A DNA stretch of 64,000 nucleotides from an uncultured Paracoccaceae bacterium (GTDB lineage: Bacteria > Pseudomonadota > Alphaproteobacteria > Rhodobacterales > Rhodobacteraceae): NCBI GenBank assembly GCA_943787785.1, contig CALSNT010000015.1:48384-112383 (forward strand), in the 5' to 3' direction. Position 1 is the stretch's first letter. Each line of letters starts with the position of its first letter. The notes beneath the pieces were generated by a model, which had not been told where the DNA came from, searched no databases, and saw only the letters and a list, made by a program, of their open reading frames with translations. The position numbers were made by a program, and so were the translations under genes. This document shows positions 56,667 through 64,000 of this stretch, one piece after another.

Positions 56667-57734
56667 ATGAAACATATCTTTGCTGCCCTTATCGCCGGGG
56701 CCGTGGCACTGCCGGTGCAGGCTCAGGAACAGGTGGACATCACGATTGCCTCAAGCCACCCGCTGGTGGTGCCGTGGGTCGGTTTCATGAAGTCGCACTT
56801 CATGGCTAAGACAGACGAAATCCTCGCCGAGGGTGGGAATTATCAGGTCAACTGGAACGAGGCATTCGGCGGCCAGCTTTACAAAGCCAACGCCACGCTG
56901 AGCTCGGTCGAAGAAGGTATCACCGATATCGGCTGGGTGTTCTCGTATCTGGAAGAGGCGAAACTGCCGCTGACCCAGGTATCGACCAACACGCCGTTCA
57001 CCACCACCAACCCGCCGGTTCTGCTGAGCGTGATGAGCGATCTTCTGGAAACCAACGAGGCGTTCCGCAACGAATGGGAACAGCACAATCTAAAGGTTTT
57101 GGGGCTGACAGGTTCGGATCTTTACGACATCTACACGAAGGAGCCGCTGACCGGCATCGACGACATCAACGGGATGAAGCTGTCTGCCCCCGGCGTGCTG
57201 GGCAACTGGCTGCGTGGGACCGGAGCGAACGCTGTGGATGGTGCGCTGACCACATTCTACACCGACGTCCAAACCGGTGTGTCTGATGGGGCCCTGACGC
57301 TCGCGCTCGGCGCGATTGCGATCAAACTTTATGAGGTTTCGCCCTATATCAACCGGTTTGATGTCGGCGTTGCCTTCTCTGGCGCGGTCGCGATCAACGC
57401 TGACACCTGGGACGGACTGCCGGAAGAAGTGCAGAACGCGATGACCGAGGCTGGCAAGTACTACACGACCTCGCACGCGCAGGACCTCATCGACCGGCAC
57501 GAGTTTGTCATCAACAAGATGGTCGAACTTGGTGCAGATCAGAACCCGCCCGTGACCGTCGTTGCAATTGATCCCGAGCAGCGCACGAAATGGGCCAACA
57601 TGCTTCCAGACCTTGCCGCTGACTGGGCCAACCCGCTGGAAGAGCGCGGAATACCGGCAAAGGCGTTCCTGGCTGAGTATATGGCAGCCCTCCGCGCCAA
57701 TGGGGTGACCCCGACGCGCAACTGGGATCAATAG
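56667..57734 (+). CDS. TRAP transporter substrate-binding protein DctP family
   Basis: 355 residues from Met 56667, with CAGGGAG upstream. A Sec signal peptide (IFAALIAGAVALPVQAQ) precedes a DctP fold (VDITIASSHPLVVPW start, WNEAFGGQLYKANATLSSVEEG near residue 60, GLTGSDLYDIYTKEPLTGIDDINGMK near 145). The usual substrate Arg motif reads KLSAPGVLGNWLRG near 170, a bit unlike C4-dicarboxylate binders, so another organic acid or ring compound is likely. It is followed by DctQ and DctM genes. Confidence 0.92.
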   Translation: MKHIFAALIAGAVALPVQAQEQVDITIASSHPLVVPWVGFMKSHFMAKTDEILAEGGNYQVNWNEAFGGQLYKANATLSSVEEGITDIGWVFSYLEEAKLPLTQVSTNTPFTTTNPPVLLSVMSDLLETNEAFRNEWEQHNLKVLGLTGSDLYDIYTKEPLTGIDDINGMKLSAPGVLGNWLRGTGANAVDGALTTFYTDVQTGVSDGALTLALGAIAIKLYEVSPYINRFDVGVAFSGAVAINADTWDGLPEEVQNAMTEAGKYYTTSHAQDLIDRHEFVINKMVELGADQNPPVTVVAIDPEQRTKWANMLPDLAADWANPLEERGIPAKAFLAEYMAALRANGVTPTRNWDQ

Positions 57735-57745
57735 GTCCGTACCCT

Positions 57746-58306
57746 TTGACCCAAATTGACAATAACAGCCGCGCCCCGAATTCATCGGGGCGCGGCGAAA
57801 GCCGGGTTGAACAAATCTGGCATCGATTGGTCGAGGCTCTGGCGGCGATCGGCACGCTTCTGATTGTCGTTCTGATGGTTATCATCTGCACCGACATCGT
57901 AGCGCGAAATGTCTTTGGTGGCTCGCTGCCGATGGTCTCGGAGCTGGGCGCGTTGCTGCTGGTGCTAATCGTGGCGCTGCAACTTGCAGCCGCAGTCCGC
58001 GCAGACCGGCTGGCGCGAACCGAGATATTCACGACACCTTTTGCACGGCGCTTTCCGCGCGGCGAGGCGGCGCTTTCGGTTGTGTTCAACCTGATCGGCG
58101 CCGCCTTGTTCGCGGGGATCGCCTGGGCCACGATCCGCATCCTGGGTAAGGACTACGTCGCCGGAGAATTCATCGGTGTGAATGGTATCGCGACACTGCA
58201 AACCTGGCCATTCCGCGCCTTGATCCTTGTTGGATTTGGTGTCGCCGCGATGGAATTCGTCGTGCGCGCTTTCGCCGCCGCCCGGCGGGCGTTGGAGGCC
58301 ACATGA
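57746..58306 (+). CDS. TRAP transporter small membrane subunit DctQ
   Basis: 186 residues from a TTG start 11 bases after the DctP stop. Four membrane helices (ALAAIGTLLIVVLMVIICTD, ELGALLLVLIVALQLAAAV, LIGAALFAGIAWATIRIL, FRALILVGFGVAAMEFVV) and the family phrase DIVARNVFGGSLPMVSELG near residue 50. It overlaps the DctM start by 4 bases (ATGA). Confidence 0.9.
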   Translation: MTQIDNNSRAPNSSGRGESRVEQIWHRLVEALAAIGTLLIVVLMVIICTDIVARNVFGGSLPMVSELGALLLVLIVALQLAAAVRADRLARTEIFTTPFARRFPRGEAALSVVFNLIGAALFAGIAWATIRILGKDYVAGEFIGVNGIATLQTWPFRALILVGFGVAAMEFVVRAFAAARRALEAT

Positions 58307-59617
58307 GTCCAGTTGAAATCGGCAGCCTTGCCATCGTTGCCCTGCTGTTTTTGATCTATCTGGGCATGCCGATCGGAATTGGCATGCTGTCTGTGTCCTT
58401 CGTCAGCGTGGGCTGCGATCCGCAGCGACACCGTGGCGATCCGGATGATGGCCTCGGTCGCCAACGACAGCTTGGAAGAATACCTGTTCGCGGTCGTGCC
58501 GCTGTTTGTGCTGATGGGGCTTCTGGTGACTGTCTCGAATGTCGGTCGGGATACGTTTGACGTTTTCCAGCGATTATTATGGAGAATTACCGCCGGGCTG
58601 GGTGTGGCGACCGTCTTCGCCAACGCGATCTTTGCGTCGATTACCGGCATATCCATCGCGTCGGCGACGGTGTTCAGCCGTGTCGCCGTGCCCGAGATGA
58701 CGCGCCACGGTTATACCAAACGTTTCGCGACCGGAGTGGTCGCGGGGTCATCCGTTCTTGGCATGCTGATCCCGCCATCACTGCTGCTGATTGTCTTTGC
58801 GGTTTTGGCCGAAGAATCCGTCGGCCGGATGTTCCTGGCTGGTGTCGGGCCCGGAATCCTTCTGTCGCTGATCTTCGCAGTCACGATCCTGCTGATGGCA
58901 AAATTCAGACCCGGCTTTGTGTTCGCATCCGCCGACGATGATCCGGGTTTCGATAGCATCGGCGCGGCCGAGATCGTCCGCAAGGCTCTCCCGATCTTGG
59001 CGCTGATGGTCATTGTACTCGGTGGACTCTACGGCGGGTTCCTCAACCCGACCGAAGCAGGGGCCGCCGGAGCCTTCGGTGCGCTGGTTATCGCGTTGCT
59101 GCGACGGTCGCTGGATGGGTCTACTTTCTGGAAGCTGTTGGTCGAAAGCGGTCAGATCACCGTCTCAGTGCTGTTCCTGATCCTTGCCGCGTCCTTCTTT
59201 AGCCGAATGCTGGCGCTGTCTGGTGTGCCGCGTGAACTGGCCGAATTCTTCCTCGACGGCTCCATCGGTCCATACGGCTTTCTGTTAATATACCTTTTGT
59301 TAATCATCGCTATGGGCTGCCTGATCGACAGCATTTCGATCATGCTAATTCTGTTGCCCATTGCCTTGCCAATTTCCGAGGCCGCCGGGTTCGATCTGAT
59401 CTGGTTCGGCATCCTGACAGTGGTTGCCGTTGAACTGGGTTTGCTGACACCGCCATTTGGATTGGCGGTCTATACGATCAAATCCGCAATGGATGACCCT
59501 GATTTGAAAGTGGGCGAGATTTTTCGCGGCGCATGGCCGTTCGTCTGTGCCATGTTGGTTGCGCTTGCGATTCTCGTGATCTGTCCGCCAATCGCGACCT
59601 GGTTGGCGCGTCTCTGA
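58303..59617 (+). pseudogene. TRAP transporter large permease DctM, one frameshift
   Basis: The main permease, about 437 residues and 12 or more helices when repaired. It starts SPVEIGSLAIVALLFLIYLG and breaks near 58412, where GTGGGCTGCG has one G too many; AAIRSDTVAIRMMASVANDS then continues in the next frame to the end. Conserved parts are FANAIFASITGISIASATVF near residue 110, LGMLIPPSLLLIVFAVLAEE and EAGAAGAFGALVIALL. The indel in a G run suggests a sequence error, since the rest of the gene is perfect. Confidence 0.9.
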
Positions 59618-59646
59618 GTGGTTCTGGGAGCGGAGGTAAACCCGAT

Positions 59647-59836
59647 GCATACCTCAATTCCTGCGGCGTGGTGATCACCGGATCGGCCCGTGAAGCTGGT
59701 CTTGCGATTGCACGAGACCCGGCCAAAATCCCAATATCGAGTTGTGATTGCCGACCTTGATGAAAAAGCCCGTGTACAGGCCGCTGCAGGTTCTGAGGCG
59801 AATGGGCGTTGGGCGATAATCCGGATCGAGCAGTGA
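59647..59836 (+). pseudogene. Short-chain dehydrogenase remnant
   Basis: About 60 residues like the start of an SDR: VVITGSAREAGLAIARD (nucleotide-binding TGxxxxxG region), then in the next frame YRVVIADLDEKARVQAAAG. No catalytic part follows; the sequence ends in a stop at 59836. It is in the same direction as the TRAP genes and may once have been the last gene of that operon. Confidence 0.7.
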
Positions 59837-60151
59837 CGCGCCCACTGAAAGTCAGTCAGGCCGCACAGCGCCCCAGGATATCGCCCGCCCGGCACCCAAA
59901 TGCACTGTACCGATAGACCAGTGGCCAACGATGCACTAACAATCAAACCGGATCACCTGATGGAAGCACGCTTAAAAGTGTCCAACAAACCCGGGGGAAC
60001 TCCAAACCTCGAATATATGATACTCAGAACTGTTGGGTTCAAATCTGGGCAGAAATCCGAAATCGTGGGCTTTAGGTTATAGCGCGCGATACCGACGACA
60101 CTGGAAATCGCCGCAAAAGACGGAGTTAGTGCAGTTAGCTGAAGGGGCAAC
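59837..60151. other. Intergenic region, no gene seen
   Basis: No domain-bearing frame is visible on either strand. It lies between the SDR remnant and the CadC-like regulator, and its right part must hold that gene's promoter. Confidence 0.5.
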
Positions 60152-61659
60152 ATGACGATCCGGTTTGATAATTTCGAGATTGATCTGAGCACCCGAGAGG
60201 TACGTCGGAACGACGTTCCCCTGGGCATTGAACCCAAAGTGTTCGACCTGTTGGTCTTTCTCATCAACAACGCAAATCGGGTCGTCAGCCGCGATGACAT
60301 GATTGGCGCCGTTTGGGACGGACGCATCCTTTCTGATGCAACGGTTTCTTCTTGCGTCAAAGCTGTGCGCAACGCGCTGGGCGACGATGGAAAAACCCAA
60401 AAATTCGTGCGCACAATTCATGGTCGCGGGTTCCGCTTTGTAGGGAGTTTTACGGATCATGACGCCGAGTGTAGTACTGGGTTAGCCAGAACCGAAACGA
60501 AGGGTGCGTCGCTGGCAATCCTGCCATTCGATGTGGCTGGGAATGACCCCGGCTTGGTGGCCCTTGGCACGGCACTTGCCGCCGATTTGCTGACAATGCT
60601 CAACCGCATTCCGCTGTTGTCGCTGGCGTCGCGCCGCGCGGCTCAGGCTATGGCTGTCGACCCTGTCCGCACACCTGACGTGACTTACCTGGTCGACGGC
60701 AGCCTATCGCGCAGTGGTAAAAACCTACGGGCCCATATTCAGCTGGTGCGCACCGAAAGCGGGTTCCATAGCTGGGCACAACGCTTCGAAGTCCCCGGTG
60801 AGGGTGCAACAGCTGAGGCGCTGCTGACGGCGATCCTGCCCCGCCTCGAAACCGCGATTGTCGAAACGATGGTCGCCGACCGCACTCAGTCCGAAGGCCC
60901 GGACAGTACCAGCGCACAGTTGATACATGCTATGGGCCTGCTGTCGCTGAAAGGCTGGAACCGCGCGTCCTTTTCCGAGGCCGAACAGGTTTTGCGCGAC
61001 CTTCTCGCCCGTGACCCCGACCAACCAATCGCACGCGCTTATCATGCGTTGATTCTGGGCCTCGGCAGTCGGATCGGGATTTTCGAGGCCAGCCCCCCCC
61101 TGGTTGCCGAAGCCATTGCCGAGGCAGAGCGCGCCCTCGACCTTGCGGGGAGTGAGTGACTCAATCGTCCTGGGAATCGCTGCCTGTGCGCTGGCCGATG
61201 TCGGTCATCCGGACCGGGCCATCCCGCTCTTGCAAAGAGCTATCGAGTTGAATCCGAACAACGCGCAGGCATGGGTCGCGTTGGGTGCCGCAAAATTACT
61301 GACGACCGACCTGGAAGGCGCCGTAAAGGCGTTGGAACGCGGGATCGAAATCAGCGCCATGAGCGCGCAGATCGCAATATGGTGGTCGTTCCTCGCAATC
61401 GCTGAACTGATGCGCGGCAATGTTGACATTGCGCATGCCCATGCGCTGGGTCGGCTGTCAGGCGGATGACCGCAACCATATTCCGCGCGTCGTGCTGGCT
61501 GCAGCCCGTCTCGTGGCGGGCGACGTGGATGCAGCAAGGACTGCAATGAAAGACGCTCTGCGGATTACGCCTGATGTGACGGATCGTGAAATCCTGCGCC
61601 TGACCGGGCCAAAAATCGGCAAGGCCCTGAGCCGAGAAATTGCAGCGCTGCGCGGCTGA
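60152..61659 (+). pseudogene. CadC-type winged-helix regulator with TPR-like C-terminus, two frameshifts
   Basis: An OmpR-type winged-helix domain (VFDLLVFLINNANRVVSRDD, AVRNALGDDGKTQKFVRTIH, GFRFVG) is followed by a CadC/adenylate-cyclase-like region (LAILPFDVAGNDPGLVALG, YLVDGSLSRSGKNLRAHIQL) and TPR-like repeats (AIPLLQRAIELNPNNAQAWV). The frame breaks near 61150, in a GGGG run, and again near 61455; the protein can be followed across both to RGLTGPKIGK-like end at 61659. It would be about 500 residues. No membrane helix is seen, so it may be a soluble regulator. Target unknown. Confidence 0.85.
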
Positions 61660-61791
61660 GTCCAAAAAAAAACCACGTCTCCAAGATTTCCCCGAACATT
61701 CCCCGAATGGTCTTCAAGCCTGCGATTTTGCCGCGAGGTAGGTCCGTCTCATCGCCAGACATGGCGCATCGAAACTTACCGAGGACCAAAC

Positions 61792-62150
61792 ATGAAACGC
61801 TTTCTGATCCCCATCATTCGGCCAAGCGCAGGTGACTCACGGCGCTTTTTGCGTTCGGCAGATCCGCGCCACAGCCGAGTCCAACACACCCAGCCGTCAA
61901 TCGGTAGCGCCGTTAACGGCAACGCAACGCTTGCCGCGGCACGCCGCTTCTGTGACGTGACGTCGACCGACTACGTCCAGTCGCTGCTGGATCGCGGCCA
62001 ATTGCGCGCCGCAGCCGAAGGTTTGGCGGTCCGTTTCCAAACCGCTGATGCAGAAGCGCTGCCCTTCGCTGACAATAGCTTCGACGTCGCGATGTCGACA
62101 TTTGGCGTGATGTTTACGCCCGATCAATTCACTGCGGCAAGCTGCGTGCC
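61792..62150 (+). pseudogene. SAM-dependent methyltransferase fragment
   Basis: The middle of a UbiE/COQ5-like class I methyltransferase is visible (RFCDVTSTDYVQSLLDRGQL, then FQTADAEALPFADNSFDVAM and STFGVMFTPD). The N-terminal about 40 residues are unlike the family, and the SAM glycine loop is reduced to a GNATLAAARR remnant. The C-terminus is cut where a transposase tail begins. The frame stops at 62160. Confidence 0.75.
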
Positions 62151-62153
62151 CGG

Positions 62154-62411
62154 GGCCTGAAGAGCCGCATCCACCGCAAGGGCAAGCGCGGCAAACCGCT
62201 GAGCAAACAGGCCAAGGGCAGCAACCGGACCAAATCCTCGGTGCGGGTCCGCGTTGAACATGTCTTCGGGGCGCAGACCAACGACATGGGTGGCACGCTG
62301 GTGCGCACGATCGGCATCGCCCGCGCCAAGGCGAAGATCGGGATGAAGAACCTCGCCTACAACATGCGCCGCCTCGTCCAGTTGCGCCGCATCAACCCGT
62401 GCCCGGCATGA
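62154..62411 (+). pseudogene. IS5-family transposase C-terminal fragment
   Basis: Frame with no start, 85 codons: GLKSRIHRKGKRGKPLSKQA, then RVRVEHVFGAQTNDMGG, VRTIGIARAKAKIGMKNLAY and NMRRLVQLRRINPCPA to a stop. The VEHVFG motif and the NLAYNMRRL end are the C-terminal part (with the final catalytic Glu in VRVEHVFG) of IS5-type DDE transposases. The rest of the element is missing, and its break joins the methyltransferase fragment directly. Confidence 0.85.
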
Positions 62412-62619
62412 ACACCGGGCAAACCAGCGAGCAGATCAGCCTGCAAAGGTCGAAAGACAGAGCGTAACGGGCTCAGAGCCGCGAACGTGCGGGCATACAG
62501 GGCCGACAGTAGACGGCCTCCAGCTTGGATCACGTCATGAGACGCGCTGCGTGGCCCCGAAATCGGTCAAAAATCGAGGTGCCCATATGTCTTTCTGCCT
62601 TGAAAGGATCAAATGAGGC
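62412..62619. mobile_element. Remaining right-hand end of the IS5-type remnant
   Basis: Non-coding. It reads like the 3' untranslated end of the IS up to some point, followed by a drop in GC content toward the AT-rich block at the right. I could not identify a terminal inverted repeat because the left end is absent. Confidence 0.4.
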
Positions 62620-63051
62620 TCACTGGAAATTACCAGCCTCTTCAATATTTACGAAAAAGACAATCTGCCAAAAGCCTATTAGCTCATCTAAAACTATTTC
62701 TAGTTCATCAACGCCGTCCAAAGGCAAACGCTCAACTCTAAAACCATACTGCTCAAACCCACAATACTCTAGTTGAGTAACTATAATGGGTTCCATTGCC
62801 CTCTCAGCGGCAAGAATTGCCAATGATGATGCAAGTGAGCGGATGTCTCCAGGTAAAGCGTCTACCAATACACCATATCGGGTCACGTCGGTTTTCTGTA
62901 GTGGGCATACCTTGGCGAGAACACTTGCTTCAGCTGAATAACCATTTAAATAAAAAGTATTTGAGCGCAAACTCTGTACTTCCAATGATGGAATAAGCGG
63001 AACCGCGCACCGACGCATTACCTCCTTATACTTGTTTTTAAAATCCATCAT
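62620..63051 (-). CDS. Hypothetical protein in AT-rich glycan region
   Basis: 143 residues from Met 63051 (MMDFKNKYKEVMRRCAVPL), overlapping the end of the upstream glycosyltransferase by 14 bases. No domain recognised; it contains VLAKVCPLQKTDVTRYGVLV and a Leu/Val/Ile-rich end. Base composition is clearly more AT-rich than the core genes. It ends about 200 bases from the IS5 remnant and may itself be truncated. Confidence 0.5.
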   Translation of the reverse strand: MMDFKNKYKEVMRRCAVPLIPSLEVQSLRSNTFYLNGYSAEASVLAKVCPLQKTDVTRYGVLVDALPGDIRSLASSLAILAAERAMEPIIVTQLEYCGFEQYGFRVERLPLDGVDELEIVLDELIGFWQIVFFVNIEEAGNFQ

Positions 63052-64000
63052 GAACCTCAAGGATAGCACTAAGGGCCTTTTTATTGCCCACAGGAGGAAG
63101 GCCAATAGAGTGCAAGGCGCCCTTCAAATCTTGAACCTTACTGTCATCTCTCAACCAATTATCGACCGTCGAACCTAGCGCATAACCATCTGATTCTGAG
63201 GCCATCGCAGCTAATCCACGTGATACTGCTGCCGCGGCACGTCTCTCTTGATCATCCATAAATGGGGCCGTCTGGGGAACAAAAATGGCCGGGATCCGAT
63301 GATAAATGATTTCATGAAATGTATTGTAACCCACAGCAGAAACGACAAAATCAGCGCACTTCATTATTTCCAGGCCCACGCACTGACTTTACCACCCGTG
63401 TACGCTTCCAAAGAAATGTTTCTGGGGAAACTGAGGCGTTTGGCCACACCAAAACGATATGGCCAACGTTGCTATGTTTTTCAAATGCTGCACAAAGGCT
63501 TTGTATGTGAATGGAGCGATCCGCAGCAACGCCGGCCCCTAACATTGAAACAACGATCTTAGTGACATCAAAATCAAAAAAGACTGGTCAACGCCTGACG
63601 CATCTCGGCGACTTTCCTATCATGCACCAATTGATTTACAATCGGCCCCACCTCAACGATTTTGTCAGAGTGCGAATATGTTTCATTAAGCTCAGGGAAC
63701 ACTTCCTGCGGGATAATAACGCGAGAAAAAACAAACTCACGCATTAAGGCAGTCGTGTTATCTTGCTGGGAGTTCCATAATCCACGCCGTATCCAGATGG
63801 CATTTAACTTTCCCTCCAATACTGATCGCATTACTGAGTCAAAAACAAAAACACCATCAAATACAAAGGTGTCACCATCTTTAAGCTGCCTCAATAGGCG
63901 CTTATAGTTTACGATGTCGTTCGAAAACGGAAGCTGATGCTCATCACTCTTGGGCACTAGTGGCCAGCATGAAAAGTTGGACTGACGAACCATGCCAACG
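63038..64000 (-). pseudogene. MurG/GT28-like glycosyltransferase, two frameshifts, continues past right edge
   Basis: A GT-B glycosyltransferase read in three frames. The N-terminal domain part (63574 to the edge) has DGVFVFDSVMRSVLEGKLNA and IWIRRGLWN. The link (IVVSMLGAGVAADRSIH, HIVLVWPNASVSPE) is in a second frame. The GT28-like donor domain (MKCADFVVSAVGYNTFHEII, then IFVPQTAPFMDDQERRAAAA) is in a third. The breaks fall in a T6 run near 63581 and a G3 run near 63373, so sequence error is likely. Low GC suggests a horizontally acquired surface-polysaccharide cluster extending to the right. Confidence 0.8.

Noticed and set aside
61792..62160. Treating this frame as an intact small protein gene
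   Set aside because: It contains only the middle of a methyltransferase and ends at a junction with a transposase tail.

Overview
The window is about 64 kb of a GC-rich alphaproteobacterial chromosome, most probably Rhodobacteraceae (Roseobacter group). Supporting signs are the glyQ - FkbM - small membrane protein - glyS operon, folB-folP-glmM, a SAM-II riboswitch ahead of metZ, folE2 in the same window, TRAP transporters, and a dispersed repeat that I recall from other Rhodobacteraceae genomes. Family names come from motifs read by eye; no database search was run.

Layout. 1-3740: end of an integrated element, with an IS21-family insertion (istA 3' end, istB), an acyltransferase, a tyrosine recombinase and a 3' tRNA fragment that is a likely att site. 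3830-23150: mixed core genes: a GT4 glycosyltransferase with a PIG-L deacetylase, a GH3 hydrolase, YqeY, carA, a membrane GT2 with a GspE-type N-terminus, a class V aminotransferase behind two Lrp regulators, ilvC, a DMT exporter, glmM/folP/folB, a SleB-type hydrolase and a PPDK-like enzyme. 23330-27690: the glycyl-tRNA synthetase operon. 27830-47050: a protease-fold protein lacking catalytic residues, an AruI-like ThDP enzyme, TrkH, FolE2, the SAM-II/metZ unit, a GST, YciB, a second DMT exporter, FtsY with giant Pro-Glu repeats, transaldolase, GlpX, two tandem Popeye-like cyclic-nucleotide-binding membrane proteins and RecJ. 47158-48060: tRNA-Glu followed by integrase debris.

48063-59620 is the most interesting block: a bidirectional catabolic locus around an IclR regulator. 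Leftward: IclR, a Tat-exported amidohydrolase, LigB- and LigA-type extradiol dioxygenase subunits, a MetE-C-like methyltransferase and a cytosolic amidohydrolase. Rightward: a citryl-CoA-lyase-like protein, a CaiB-type CoA transferase, a YciI protein and a DctPQM TRAP importer. A large palindrome lies between the two arms. Together this suggests uptake, hydrolysis, ring cleavage, CoA activation and C-C cleavage of an unidentified cyclic substrate, possibly by an undescribed route.

59640-64000 is decayed or acquired: an SDR remnant, a CadC-like regulator, a methyltransferase stub joined to an IS5-type transposase tail, and AT-rich glycosyltransferase genes running off the right edge.

Caution: about ten genes, including ilvC and glyS, are broken by single-base indels, several in homopolymer runs. 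This looks more like residual sequencing error than real gene death.
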